Assembly: GCA_023014365.1 (NCBI GenBank)
Contig: JAEBUN010000010.1
Coordinates: forward strand, 310,001 to 374,000
Reading direction: 5' to 3'
Source of the DNA: Lepiota brunneoincarnata
Taxonomy: Eukaryota; Basidiomycota; Agaricomycetes; Agaricales; Agaricaceae
DNA: 64,000 nucleotides
Below, in pieces: positions 22,731 to 34,987 of this stretch. The notes beneath the pieces are model-generated. The model worked only from the letters and a program-made list of their open reading frames with translations, made no database searches and was not told where the DNA came from. The translations under genes were made by a program, and so were the position numbers. Every line of letters starts with the position of its first letter. The first letter of the stretch is position 1.

Positions 22731-24702
22731 ATGGCCACCCCCGCTTCCTCCGCTACATCTCCATCTCCACCTATGCCTTATCTCTCCCATGGCCCAGGCC
22801 CCGACCAGTCCTCTTTGTGTACCCCTTTTGACCCCCACGAACTAGAAATTAGGAAGAAAGCCGTCCAAAAGTTCCTCGCACGGGCCGAAATATCTATGGT
22901 ATGTCCACGCTTCTCCTCCTTGACGCGTCATTTTGCGCGTGTGGCCGGTGTACGTGATATCGAGCCCGACCGTGTGAGGTCCGATCTAAGTGGTGCTGGC
23001 CTGTCCTCAGGCTCACCCACCCTTCACCACACTCTGCCGATGTTTCTCCTAACTGACTTGTGAAACCCTCAACCACCTATGCTCATCGTTTCCCTCGTAG
23101 GTCACTCGTGCTCTGCGCGCGCGGCTGTCATACGCCTCGTACAAGGCTATCCACAATGTTCCCCATGTTCCCCTCCGCGAGCTCGAAGGCCAACTCGCGA
23201 GCCAGAACCAGGCCGCCTCCTTCAACCGCACCATCACCGCAAAGCGAAAGACTGCCGGAGCTTCCGCCGCTCATTTTAGCAGTGCCTCCATTTCACCACC
23301 TAGTACGATTGGCGCCGGCGCCTCTGCCACCCGGAGGGGCGGCTCGGGGAGTATGCCCCCTCCAGTTTCAGCCTCTTCTCTCCGGGTTCATCATTCCACC
23401 GTTACCGGATCTTCGACCGGCGCGGGTAACAAGTTGACTGCGGCTTCTGGCAGAGGTTCTACCAACGTGCCAAACTTGTATATGTCAATTCTAGCCCCAT
23501 CTACCCAAGCTGCGCGGACAGTTCGCAATGTTAATGACCCATCAATTCCCCCTTCGCGCCCTGCCCCCTCATCGAGGGTCCGGGCAGTCAAAGCGTCACC
23601 GAAGTCGGTTGCTGGCGGCAGTCGCACGCATTCCAAAGCCAAGCAACCGGACAAGAAAACTCTCGCTTCACCGGAACGGCGTAAAGCGAAGCGTGCATCG
23701 CACCAAAAGGGCAAAGGAAAGCAGCAGAGTACGGACCTCGACGTTGATGGGGACATTGATATGAAGGCAGCTGCTACCCTCACATCATTACTCATGAACC
23801 ACAGGTCTTCAATAGCTGGCAGTGTCTCATCCCCTCGCTCTAGCATCGATGGCTCTGAAACTGGTTCAACCTACTCGTATTCCCATTTTGCACAGAGCTC
23901 CGCTCGGTCAACGACTGCCGCAAGTCCCCCCGTTTCCATTTCCTCCACATCTACCATGACAGCCGCTGAATCATCATACCGCCAACAAACACCGCCTCCG
24001 GGCCCGCCACTTGTCAATGTCCAACACACGACGCCACGTCCAGCGCCCACTGATAATGAGGCTGCTGACCTCATGTTGTTTCTTGCGACTTCACCATCCC
24101 CCCGCCGACCCACTCCTAAGCCTAGAGATCCCGCTACGTACCGCTCCCTCGGCAACGATGCCTCCGCATTGCGAAGCAAAGGGCGAATACTTTTCCCTTC
24201 TCCAAGCACAGGGGACATCCCTATGTCAGATGACCCTTCGACCATCAGTGCTAGGGGACCGACAACGTTAACCCGTGCGGGTGATGGCACCTATGCTTTA
24301 AGTACTTCCGGTGTAGATCCCGACGTGGGGTCTAGAAACAATAGCGATATGCAGGCTCCTCGGATACCATCGATGGTCACGCCAGGTCAGCTGCTTCCGC
24401 CACCCTCCTTGCCTCCATCATCTCGCATTCCCGAAACTCCCGTGCCGAAAGACGCAGCACAAAGCCCGAAGACATCGTACGGCTCTGGAACGTCAGACTT
24501 CAACTTCAACGAGTTCATCAATGCTTCTCCTTCGCCATCTCGGGGTCTCACCCACAAGCCAAACTTGAGTCTTCGAGCTGACGTGGGAAGGAAATTATTT
24601 GAAGAAGAACAGCTACGCCACTCTGTGAATCTCACCCAAGCTCCGGGAGCACGACATGATGAACGAAGCTTGGGTGAGGGAATCGACATTTCGCAGGGAT
24701 AG
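22731..24702 (+). CDS. Whi5/Nrm1-like G1/S transcription repressor (candidate)
   Basis: Mostly disordered Ser/Pro/Thr-rich protein of about 590 residues. Exon 1 starts MATPASSATSPSPPMPYLSH and ends ELEIRKKAVQKFLARAEISM; after an intron the helical block VTRALRARLSYASYKAIHNV follows, with PLRELEGQLASQN. A helix with the RLSYASYK pattern resembles the Whi5 domain of fungal Whi5/Nrm1 repressors, which bind SBF/MBF factors. A second conserved island, EAADLMLFLATSPSP, and a C-terminal FNFNEFINASPSP and RADVGRKLFEEEQ also look conserved in basidiomycete relatives. Many SP/TP sites would suit CDK phosphorylation. Family assignment is inferred from these short motifs; the disordered middle gives no evidence. 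Confidence 0.55.
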
Positions 24703-25643
24703 AGAGGATCGGCGGCGAGGAAGGAATCTTGTCATGACTGGCCACGACTCGACGATGACGCGCACACGTTTCATCAAGCCACTATCTCACATCAACATTC
24801 TTGTACTAGTCCAATGGGATTCGTCTGCAATTGTACCACCATCCAACGCAATATTCACACCAATTGAACTTCACTTCTGTTCATCTCAGCAACCAACACT
24901 TGCTTCACCTGTATCGCTTTCAACAAGTCTCCCACATCTCCCACAATCACATACCTCCCTTTGTCTAATCCGCTGGTCAGGGCTTTATCACTGTTACATA
25001 TGTTCCAATGTCACCACGTTTTAAGGTTTTGAGGATGGACGATTACGCTATGTCCTGATCATTCTCTGTTGCTGCTCCCTCATGTGCCTCTCCTTGTCAT
25101 ACCTCTCCTGTCGCTCCTCCCGACACCAACGCCCCGTTATTCCCACCTTTTATCTGCTTCTTGTATATGTGTATATATATGAAGGCTATCTCATTCCTGT
25201 CTTCCCTTTAACTTACTTCCTCTTGTGTCATATTCATCTATCCATGACTACTTTTTGTCTTGTCTTGAATGTGTTGCGTTGTATCTATCTATCTAAGATA
25301 GACTTTGACAATCATTTCCCCTTTTTATCTTATTCTCTCCCTTTTTCGATTATTTCCCCTGGGTATTTATGGGAACTGTACAAGTGCTTCCAGTGTAAGC
25401 GATGGTTTTGAAGTCTATGACCCTGTGTACTATACATGAACTTGTTCCTGCTGTCGTGTTGGGCGCGGTGGCTTGGGATCGTGACTTGGTGCGCGTGGCG
25501 TTCTTTAATAAATATTGGCGCCTACACTTCTCCTGAATACCTAGCTCTGAGCACATTGTGCGGCCACCGCATTACTTACCCCTTGGAGCTCGTGCTCAGG
25601 CTCATAGGATCCATACAAAGCCCCATCCGGGCTTTCGATATCC
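24703..25643. other. Intergenic region, pyrimidine-rich
   Basis: No supported gene. C/T-rich on the plus strand, as in 3' and 5' untranslated regions of basidiomycetes. A short TATC-type microsatellite (TATCTATCTATCTAAGATAG) lies at 25280-25299. It probably holds the 3' end of the Whi5-like transcript and the promoter of the SUR7-family gene. Confidence 0.4.
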
Positions 25644-26835
25644 ATGATGAAGGCACCCGCCAGGCTCAAGGTACGTCGGGTGGATTATACGGGCAGCAAC
25701 TCCTATGCAGGGTTTCCCGCCCTTGTGTTGGGTATCATAGCGCTTGTTCTGTTGTAAGTGTAATCATCCCCTTAGATCTTTGAACTGTGTATATGCGACT
25801 TGATGGCAGGACCCTAACGACATTCTCGCTGCCCTTCGTCGACTCTCTTTATTTTCTCAGGACCTCACAGGCGGGAGGTGTGAGGTTCGGGATTTGGGGC
25901 TGGTGTCTTGATGTCGATAACATGTACTCCGATACCTTGCGGTAAATTTCAACATAATCCCCACTTGAAAGGCTGATTTCTCTCTGCTTGTCGATAGGCT
26001 CGGATATACATGGGAACCTCAGATTGCTGTACCCATAACCAAGGCCCTCGCTTTCTACCCACTCTGTTGAGTCCAGGTCCTGCCACTCACGAAGTGTTTT
26101 TCACTGACACCTGTGATATCGTTATGAAAGCTGCGATACTAGTTTTGTTGACTTTGATCACCCTCATACCCATTTTGCGGGACAGGAGTGTACGCACGCT
26201 GCGGGTGTTTGCTGTATTTGCGTCGTGCTCTTTCGTGTGTTCGTTCCTAGGTCTTGTATTCATGATCGCAATGTGGGCTATCGCAAAGAGGAGATTCGAG
26301 AGGGCCGGTTGGGGTGCAAGTTATGGTCCCTTGGTCAGTCTCTGTCTTTGAGTATCGAAATGATTTGGTGCTGATATTGAAATTCCTGCTTGGACACAAG
26401 CCTTGGATGTCTCTTGTGGCGACCCTGTTGTTGCTTATTGTCGTTTTGAACTCGTGGAAGGGCACACTATCAACTCTGTATATGACACCGGCGCCATCGG
26501 CCTCGATTGGCGGTAGAGCCCGGACGTTGGATCCTGAAAAGGCCGCCGCGCCCACTAGTAAAGGTCCCACCGCCCACTCTCAAACATCCAATTATAAATC
26601 AAGTCGCCACCCTAGTGAAGACCGCAAACAGAGACATCACCACCACCAACACCATCATCGTCATTATCATCAGGAAGGTCACCGCGATCTCCACCGGCTC
26701 CACCCTGAAAGCGACAAGCCACCCTCCCCCAGGTTGCCCGACCTCCTCGAGCCCTTCGTCATGCTTCGCATCGACGACACCATTCTCGGTCGACCTCACT
26801 GCATACATGATCATTGGTTTTACGGCCTGCCCTAG
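25644..26835 (+). CDS. SUR7/PalI-family four-helix plasma membrane protein
   Basis: Plasma-membrane protein; relatives include yeast Sur7 (eisosomes) and Rim9/PalI (ambient pH sensing). Exons encode MMKAPARLKVRRVDYTG, then helix 1 (YAGFPALVLGIIALVL), LTLTTFSLPFVDSLYFL, the extracellular GVRFGIWGWCLD motif, LGYTWEPQIAVPITKALAFY, helix 2 ILVLLTLITLIPIL, helix 3 (VFASCSFVCSFLGLVFMIAM), AGWGASYGPL and helix 4 PWMSLVATLLLLIVVLNSW. The GxWGxC signature and four helices define the family. The cytoplasmic tail is His-rich (RHHHHQHHHRHYHQEGH) and then Pro-rich. I place an intron with donor GTTGAG near 26067 to avoid a stop after FYPL. The choice between Sur7 and PalI roles cannot be made here. Confidence 0.7.
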
Positions 26836-27369
26836 TGACGACCCTTGGCGGGCCGCTCAATTATTAAAAAAAAACGGACGATGTATCATATGATGTGCCC
26901 ATATAGGGAGACGAAGATATTGTATGGTGTTGGACGGTGCAAAGTTGCTCCATGGATAATCCGTTATATTGTTCATTCTTCATAGCCGCTCACAACTTGG
27001 CGCAAAATGGTGGTGACTGACTCAAAACAATGAATTTGAAAGTAAAGATAATAGTCAACATAAGACTATTCCAGGATCTCACTTGTATTTGCTCAAATTC
27101 TCCTTGCGCGTAACTGTTCGTGGTTTGACTGCATTATCCTAAGCCTAGCCTGCAAATCTCGCTCAGCACCAGACAAACTCGTGACCAACTGTCTGGGAAT
27201 GGGTGCCTCATGTCCTTCCATCAACATGGCTAGCACCTTCTTTGTGTCCACCTTAAGGAGTTTAGAAGCACATCCCATCTCCACTCCCACAGTGCCGAAT
27301 CTGATGGATTACCTTTAAGACGTATACCTTCAAGCCTGGGCTTTTCGCTGCGACCATCCCATATCACCC
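26836..27369. other. Intergenic interval
   Basis: A minus-strand frame at 27093-27290 (SLSGAERDLQARLRIMQS, QLRARRI) has coding-like, coiled-coil composition, but I could not connect it to other exons or to a family. The rest shows no feature apart from a poly-A run near 26867. Confidence 0.35.
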
Positions 27370-29402
27370 ATGGCGTTCCGAAAGCAGCTGCAGGAGGTTT
27401 CTAGTTTTCGCAATGCTTATATTCTCGCCGTTTCAGCGTCTCTCGGGAGTGTAATCTTCGGTTGGGATATGTGGGTGTATTCTGCACGTCGTGTGAAGCC
27501 AATCGCTAATACCATGAGCGTATCACCAGAGGTCTTATTGGGGGCGTCCTTGCAATGAGTTCATTCCAGCAGTATTTCGGCCTTGACAAGAAGAGCGCTG
27601 CTGAACAAGCCGATCTTAATGGGAACATCGTTTCGGTTCTACAGGCGGGGTGCTTGTAAGCCTTAAGCAATCACGGACCTCCCCCCGGTGTGTAATCACT
27701 AAAAGTTACCATGCAGTTTCGGTGCTCTAGGGACGGGATACCTAGCGAGTCGTTTTGGCCGAAAACCTTCTCTCCTCGCTTCCGGTGTTGTTTTTCTTAT
27801 CGGGAGTCTCATACAGTCCATCGTTGGCATTGGTAGTTCGCCAGAGGTCGGCCTGCGCGTCCTCTATTTCAGCAGGTTCTTGGGAGGGGTTGGCGTAGGA
27901 ATGGTGTCCGCACTGGTGCCTTCATACGTTTCAGAGTGTACGCCAAGGACCATAAGGGGGAGGTGTACGGGCATGGTGCAGCTTGCCAATAATATTGGGA
28001 TAATGCTGAGCTGTGAGTGTGTCGATTGAACCACTTGTACTGCTGACCCCAGGGCATCCAGTCTGGGTTAATTATAGTGCGTCCAAGGATATGCCTCCTG
28101 GGGAGATGCAATGGCGCATCCCTTTTATCGTTCAGTCAGTCATTCGCTGGGCCTCCTTTTTATGCCTTGATAGCCTCTTACCCTTCAAGCTTATAGAATG
28201 ATTCCGGGAGTTTTTTTCGTAATCGCGATGCTCTTTCAGCCAGAGTCGCCTAGGTGGCTCGTAGAGCATGAGCAATACGAAAGGGCTGCTCGGACTCTTG
28301 CACGCACAAGCGGGAAAAGTGTGGATGATCCCGCGATAACTGAAACAATAGAAGAGATCAAGGCGGAGTTTGTAGGAAAGGAGAAATTGTCTATTTGGCA
28401 GCAGGTCCTCGGGATGGGCGAATCGCGTGCTATTGCATTAAGATGCTTCATCCCATCACTAGTGATGTTCTTCCAGCAGGCAAGTCCTTATATGAGGGGG
28501 AAAATATTCAACAGCTGATTCTCGTGGATCTACAGTGGACGGGTACGAACGCGATCAATTATTTCAGCCCGCAAATATTTGCTGGGCTCGGGATTACTGG
28601 AACAACTTCTCAACTTTTTGCGACCGGTATATACGGAGTCGTGAAGGTGTGCTCACAATCCCATGCCCTCATCGGCGAAACTGATGACTTCAATTGAGGT
28701 CATATGTGTAGCAATCGTTCTCGCAATCGCAGTCGAGGGGTTCGGCCGGAAGAAATGCCTCATTGTCGGAGGCCTCGGTCAGGGCCTTATGATGCTGTGG
28801 ATAGGTGGATACAGTGGAATTCACCCCAACGGCAAGATTGTCCCCGCGAGTTATGTTTCCATCGTTGCCGTCTACTTGTATGCGGTGTTTTATTGCATTG
28901 GGTGGGGTCCGTTGCCGTAAGAATGCTGATTTCTCATATGCGCGTCCTCTTTTCTTACTTCTCCTTCAGTTGGGTCGTTGCTGGAGAAGTTCCGCCAAAT
29001 CACCTACGGCCAGCGACGCTTTCAATCGCTGTCGGCGTTAATTGGCTATTCTCATTTACCATATCCAAGCTGACACCGATTATGCTCAACAGCATCAAGT
29101 ACGGCACCTTCCTCCTATTTGGTTTCTGCTGTTTATTCATGGCGCTGTGGGCCTATGTCTGCCTGCCTGAGACGGCTGGCTATGCGTTGGAAGACATCAA
29201 ATACCTTTTTGAGAACGATGTGATTACCAGATCACTGCAGGATGCACCGGGCGGGAAGATATTTCTCGGAAGCAAGCGAGCTGTGCCCGTCGACGTTTTG
29301 AAGAAGAGGTGTGAGGCGGCTGGCCATGAGGACAGGGTTATCACAGATTCCAGCTCAGCCCATCGTAGAGAGTCGACGTTGGACGCTGCTTCTGACAAAT
29401 AG
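27370..29402 (+). CDS. MFS sugar/quinate transporter
   Basis: Twelve-helix proton symporter of the sugar porter family in the plasma membrane. It starts MAFRKQLQEVSSFRNAYILA and FGWDIGLIGGVLAM is formed across the first intron. Conserved motifs are GYLASRFGRKPSLL (motif A), RFLGGVGVGMVSALVPSYVS, ECTPRTIRGRCTGMVQL (PxxxRG), PESPRWLVEHEQYERA, QQWTGTNAINYFSPQIFA and EGFGRKKCLIVGGLGQ. PWVVAGEVPPNHLRP follows, and PETAGYALEDIKYLFEND near the C-terminus. The order matches fungal quinate/monosaccharide permeases. About seven introns; no frameshift. The C-terminal cytoplasmic tail is about 60 residues. The substrate is not determined by the sequence. Confidence 0.88.
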
Positions 29403-29481
29403 CTACGTGTGTCTGAATAGTTGAATTCTACTAAAATGTGTGGTTCCGAGTGACCATGTAACACGGATCAACAACACGTTG

Positions 29482-30382
29482 ATGATCGGATCCAGGTGAC
29501 TCACCTTGATATTACCACTACCACTACCATGACTTCCTATCCTCCGCAGCTGGCTAACGTCTGGGGTCGCAGCAGCACCAACGTCAGCCACTGTCGACGG
29601 CCAGGCTGACGTACCCACGTTAGTTCGAGAGTCACCACCGGCCTCGGACGAGGAGGGGTCAGATACAGAAACGGAGCATGATGACGATTCACCACCCGCA
29701 TTCCCTAGTTTACTGAGTGCGCAACGCGTCCAGCAATCCCCATCCTCAATTCCAGGGCTGAGCGAAGGGCTATCCAACTTGAGGGATTTACATCTAATGC
29801 CACCTCCATCTCTACCAAATCCTAATCTAGCCGCCCGCATACCCGGGACAAACCGTGGCACCACAACAGCAGGATCCCTCGCAGTACCTCCCACAACTAC
29901 AAAGCGACCCACCCCGGCCTCGAAAAAGCGTGAAAAGGTAGCGCTGGCACCCGGCCATAGCCCCATGGACTGGGCGAATCTCAAATCATCAGGACAAGAT
30001 CTCCGAGTAAGCGTAGCAGTCTTGTGTGGCCCTTCATTTGTAGAACGCTGCTAATAAAACGCTCTTTCCAGGGGGTGGATACATTGATGCGTATTCCGCC
30101 ATCGGTTCTGAAACAACACAACAAGCGCGACGATGCCTGGTCTGCCTTCAACGGGAAAGTGTACAACATTACGCCTTATCTTCCATTTCATCCTGGAGGT
30201 GAGAAAGAGTTATTGCGTGTGGCAGGACGAGATGGAACAAAGCTATTTGGTATGTGCGAGACTTATTAGTGCGTGGCTCATCGGCTCACATGAACCCAGC
30301 TTCAACTCATGCGTGGGTCAATGTTGATTTCATGCTCGATGCTTGTCTTGTTGGTTTCCTGGTCCCGGAGCCACACTCGTAA
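29482..30382 (+). CDS. Cytochrome b5-domain protein
   Basis: Small haem protein with an N-terminal disordered region and a C-terminal cytochrome b5 fold. Exon 1 is short (MIGS), spliced to SWLTSGVAAAPTS and an acidic stretch (ASDEEGSDTETEHDDD). A basic Pro-rich linker follows, then DWANLKSSGQDLR. The b5 domain contains RIPPSVLKQHNKRDDAWSAF, NGKVYNITPYLPFHPGGE with the first axial His, VAGRDGTKLF, and after an intron THAWVNVDFMLDACLVGFLV with the second axial His. This matches the b5 domain of Ncb5or/CYB5R4 N-termini and yeast Irc21; no reductase domain follows, so it is a stand-alone b5 of the Irc21 type, about 230 residues. An electron-transfer role is inferred. Confidence 0.8.
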
Positions 30383-30533
30383 TTGTTCCAACTCATAGAC
30401 CAAAACACTAGATGCGTTGTTTAGATCGGCCACATCGTTCATACCCCAAATGTCTGCTTCATGTCTGTTTGTAAAGCATGTTACATTAGATCGAGTGAAC
30501 GGCGATGTACAGTATTGTTAGCATAATAAGATA

Positions 30534-33500
30534 CTATGAGGCATTGGTAACCCGAGTCGCATCGCTGTTGAACGTCAGAGGTTTAACAGTCAAATTCTGC
30601 ACCCTAAGGAATGGAGTTGTTTGTTTTGCATTTGTTTGGGACTTGACAAGCAGGCCTTGTATGCTGGTCATAGATGGATCATATTCCAGTTTTTCATGGT
30701 CTATACCTTCCTGTGCTTCCCCGTCTGTCAAACAGGGACTTGTGATTGGTGTTGCATGGAGGATGAAGACATATTTGGACAAATTCCCGAGCTGGATAAA
30801 CCTGACAAGATTTGGTCCTTCATGGACAAGCATGTTTAGCTCCACATAGGGAAGTGTAGAATCCCCCTGGTTATCTTCAGTTGGTTTAAAATGTACAAGT
30901 ATGAGAAGCATTCACCAGATCCTTGGGGAGAACAGTCTTCCTGGTTGTTTGATCGGGATTTACCTCAATGATTAACTTTCCTTGCGGAGGCCACTTGCAT
31001 GGGATTTCGGAAAGTGCCTGTGTTACATCCTTGCACTCTTCCAACTTGTCCCGCGCGACGTGGACAAGCTCAGCGGGTAAGCATTTGAGTTTCAACGAGA
31101 CTGTCGGTAGTAGTTTTCTCTTGATCTCTGCACTCCGTTCGCCACTATTGGATTTTGATTCTCCGATATCTAAAAGAAGTGGCAGGCACCAGCTTAGTGC
31201 AGTGTTCCTGCTCACTTCGAAAGGATACTCGAAGACATCCGGTGTATCCAATGCTTCGGCCATGAACCACAATCCTGGGACGTTATGGAACGATTCTCGA
31301 GCGACTGCTTCTTCGCTCTCCCTAGTATCCTGACTCAGGAGTGGATCTGCAGCCGGTGTCGTTGCCACTACTACATTTGAATATTCGTTCACTTGTGCGT
31401 GGTACAGTGAATCCGTGACTGGCTCGAGACTAGTAACGGACGCTGGCTTAGGCGCGGGAGTCATAGAACTGTCAGCAACACCCGAGTCCGCATTCTGTTG
31501 ATGTATGGGCGTCCTGAAACGTTCTCGTCCTCTTTCATCATCTCTCTTTGATCTTTCCGAATCATGTCGCGAACGAATTCCCGTCGATAAGTGGGATTCC
31601 CTTGAACGTGTTCGATCCGGGAATTGTTTCTCGCTCATTGGCAGGGGGAAAATTGGCGGGTATTCAGCGCCTGAGCTTCCTTTCCCAGTGCGAGGCGGAT
31701 AAGGGTAATCACGACATGACAGGTGTGCACCGCGCGGTGGCGGCGATTGCTGTCGGTATGACGAGCGACGATAATGCCCATTACCTCTCATATGGTATTG
31801 GCCGGGTTGTCGAGAAGGGGGGGATCGTGACAGACGCGGCTCGGGTGACCTTGACCTACGTGACCTAGGTGATTTCGAACGTAGGGAGGTGCGGGGTGAA
31901 AATTCAGGACGTTGATGAGGTGCTGACAGCGTCGGTGATGAAGGGGAGTGCCTCCGGTAAAATGATGACGGCGAATAAGAGGGCCCACCTCTATTCCAGT
32001 CATTATATCTATCATTGTGGCGATGGCTAGAGGGAGATCGTGATGGGTATCGTTTGCGGGGGTGTGTAGGGAGACTGGGAGAAAAGTTTTGCGTGGATTT
32101 ATAGTCGTGGTCGAGTGGTCTGCGATTTTTGTCTGGCGATCCATAGGTGTAAGCTTTTGATGAAGATGCAGTGGGATCATGGGGCGAGACTGGATGTATA
32201 AAAAATGCAGGAGAAAGAGGTATCGAGATAGGGACTGATGAGCCAGTTGGAGCAGGAGCAGATGCGACTGATGGCCCGACGGTTGCGTTAGAGGCCGACG
32301 CGTTTCGAGGAATGGTTTTATTCATACTTTGGCCTCCGTTTTCATCCGCTGTAACAGCACTGGAGAATGGGAATCCAAACGAGGGCATTGAGCCACCTTG
32401 AATTCGTCCCTCAGGGCTAGAGGACCTTGGAATGGGGTTTTCTTCCTGTGGGGAACATGTCACATCAGGGGGTTTTATGGCAAAGCATTTCATGCTTTGT
32501 TCCTCAGAGATTGGATGAGTCCCGCCTGGACAGGGTTCATTTCTTTTCATCTCCGCGTATTGTTGCCCTGCAACAAGCGCAGACGAAAGAATAGAAGCGC
32601 ATACATCCGATGTGAGCACGGCTTCCACGTTGTGGTGATCGATACTAGTAGATGGTGCCCTCTGGCTGTTATCGGTTGCACTCTGGTCGGACATCAACCG
32701 GCGATTTGCATTCTGGACCACAAGAGGTCCTATCCTATCCACTAACAGTAGCTTCGACGGAGGGAGGTCTAAATTATCCCACTGAGGATACCGCGGCTTG
32801 GACCCCTCAGCTGAGGGGCTGCCAGGCATGGCTCCCCAAGTAACATCAAAATCGTTGATCGGAAACATGTCGGGTGGATAAGCACCGCGTAATCTATTCA
32901 AAGGATTCAAGCGAGAAGATTCAGCGAGGGAGGGATGGAGGCCCTGCGGTGGGGCGGAACTTGGAGGCTGGAGCTCCTGCGTCGAGCTCTGGTGACCCAG
33001 GCTAGCAGGGGACTTCTTGAGGGACGGAAAACCAAGGGTAAGAGCTCGTGAATAGTCGCAAGTCATGTGCAAGACATACGGATAAGCTCTTGTCCTGTTC
33101 TACCACACCGCATATATTCCCTTTGTGTGGGCTCCCACCATTTATCTTGTGGTTACGAGATAATCTCCATTCCGCTGTAACTTCATGGTCAACGGGTGGC
33201 TCGACACGATGGCTGCCCAACGCCACTGTGCCTGTACCAATGCCATCCGCAGAGTCTGGGGCAATGCGTTCTGAGAGAGGTTTGACTATTGGTCGACGGT
33301 GTCCGTGGTCCATGAGTCCAGATTTTGGTGGATTTGAAGCACCCGCGTCCATACGAAGAAGTAGGGAAGGCTGGTTGTTTACACGAACGTGGGGTTTTTC
33401 CAACTTGTCATATCGCGATCTCTTGGGACTGGATGGATTATATCCCGGACGGGTCCATCGCATATGTGTAGACTGAGGCCTTGGATTGACCGGCGAGGGG

Positions 33501-33538
33501 CTCTTTCTGTGGCCAATGCGCAACTCGAGATCAGCCAT
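30534..33538 (-). CDS. Large Arg/Ser-rich protein, unidentified
   Basis: Roughly 950-1000 residues. The start MADLELRIGHRKSPSP follows an alternative upstream ATG at 33559. Exon 1 ends near GNICGVVEQDKSLS and an intron with donor GTATGT leads to KSPASLGHQSSTQ. The middle is disordered and Arg/Ser-rich (KRYPSRSPSSHRHNDRYN, SLRSKSPRSRRSRSPEPR, SRESHLSTGIRSRHDSERS), resembling splicing-related SR proteins. A folded region follows, VPGLWFMAEALDTPDVFEYP and KLKCLPAELVHVARDKLEE, with KWPPQGKLIIEVNPDQTTRK. A possible last exon pair, spliced at 30905-30850, gives HEGPNLVRFIQLGNLSKYVF and ILHATPITSPC, faintly like a PINIT-type segment. No RNA-recognition motif is seen. Possible role in RNA processing or SUMO ligation is guesswork. 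The 3' end is uncertain; the shortest version stops at 30886. Confidence 0.6.
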
Positions 33539-33680
33539 GGCAGTATGAGGCGCATGCATTGATGTGGTCGGGGTCTGAGAAAGCGGAGTATTACCGTTTT
33601 ACTCCACTCGATGAGGGTAAGCGGATTGTCTCAGAGGTGCTCACTGCCTCTGTCACACTCACCGAGTGACAGGCAGAATT

Positions 33681-34906
33681 ATGGCAGAACTCGACTACAA
33701 GCAACTCAAATTTAAGGACATCATTGTCGACCGCGACGGACCAGTCGTTACAATCTGGATCAATCGTGCTAAGCAGTACGCGGAGAGAGGTCTCAAATAT
33801 TTTACTCGTCGGCTCACACCTCCCCACAGACGGAACACTTGTAATCTCAACATTATCGAGGAACTTGTTCAGATCTTTGAGCTAGTCGACCGTGATGACC
33901 GAATCAAAGCTGTTATTCTGACTGCCGAGCCCACTGCGCCTGCCTTTTGTTCGGGGGTAATGCCATTGTTCAACCGTTTCGATAACGATACGACAACTCA
34001 CCCGACTCCCAGGCGGACATCAGCGACGGCTGGAATTCCCTATGGCAGACGGAGGCGGCCAAGGAGGGTCCGCAAGGCAAGTATTTTGGATAGTGCTATT
34101 ACACCAAACGACGCTCAACACAGTTTTTCCAGCTCACAGGGATGGCGGAGGTCGTGCCTCTATCGCCATCTACCGCTGCCGCAAGATCACCATCGCAGCT
34201 GTCAATGGTCATGCTGTATGTTTTCCCAGACATACTGTTATTGCGTCACTAATGGCCATCGCATAGGCGGGCGTAGGAATGACCGCTTTTCAACTTCCCT
34301 TTGACATTCGACTCATCTGGGCTGGGGCCAAGCTCATATTTCCCTTTGTCCGCCGCGGCATAGTTCCTGAAGGTGCATTCCACGCGAGCGGCGTGCTCTT
34401 CTCCAGGCTAATAACTATTCAGCCACCTCCAGCTATCTTCTCCCCCGGCTCCTTGGACATTCGCGGGCCAACTCTCTCCTTCTCACCGGAGAAATAGTGA
34501 CGCCAGACTCACCCCACATACGGGGTCTGTACCATCAGATTTTGCCTACTCGTGACGCAGTCTATCCTGCCGCCAAAGCACTTGCAGAAGAACTTGCCGC
34601 CAAAACATCTCAGACCGCGGTTGCATACACCAAGGGTTTGTTGCAACATCCAGGCGACACTATCGAGGAGAACCACCTTCTTGACTCAAGAGCAATGAAG
34701 ATTCTGGCTTCGAGTGGGGACGCCACTGAGGGAGCCCGGGCCTTCAGGGAAAAGAGAGAGCCCGAGTTTATAGACACTGTCTCGAAGGATCTATCTGGTT
34801 GGTTACCCTGGGTAAGAACTAGTTTTGCCCTATTCTTCTTGCCACCGAACTGACACCCCCACAGTGGCGCAGACTCGATATTAAGCACCTCAAAGCTAGG
34901 TTATGA
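33681..34906 (+). CDS. Peroxisomal enoyl-CoA hydratase/isomerase family protein
   Basis: Crotonase-fold enzyme, probably of fatty acid beta-oxidation. It starts MAELDYKQLKFKDIIVDRDG, PVVTIWINRAK. After an intron, RNTCNLNIIEELVQIFELVD, KAVILTAEPTAPAFCSGADI forms the first oxyanion loop. Then GGGRASIAIYRCRKITIAAV, NGHAAGVGMTAFQLPFDIRL gives the second oxyanion Gly region, and RRGIVPE is spliced to ATSSYLLPRLLGHSRANSLL. The C-terminus is WRRLDIKHLKARL. The final ARL fits the PTS1 consensus [SAC]-[KRH]-[LM], so import into peroxisomes is likely. At least six introns, no frameshift. The intron at about 34081 can be read as canonical GT-AG. About 290 residues, usual for delta3,delta2-enoyl-CoA isomerase or hydratase; which of these is open. 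Confidence 0.85.
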
Positions 34907-34987
34907 GTGTTCGAAGACCATCATGACGGTTAATTACAACCTACAAGTCCTACGTATGTAAATGTATAAACATGTATTGTGTATGGA

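Noticed and set aside
26060..26140. A frameshift in the SUR7/PalI-family gene after FYPL
   Set aside because: An intron with donor GTTGAG and acceptor GAAAG joins FYPL to SAILVLLTL in frame, so no lesion is needed.
27093..27290. A 65-codon minus-strand frame with coiled-coil look
   Set aside because: No upstream or downstream exon could be linked and no family recognised; too weak to call a gene.
34040..34145. A GC-AG intron in the enoyl-CoA hydratase gene (donor GGCAAGT at 34077)
   Set aside because: A canonical GT donor at 34081 with acceptor ending CTCACAG also keeps the frame (QGKDGGGRAS), so a non-canonical intron is not required.
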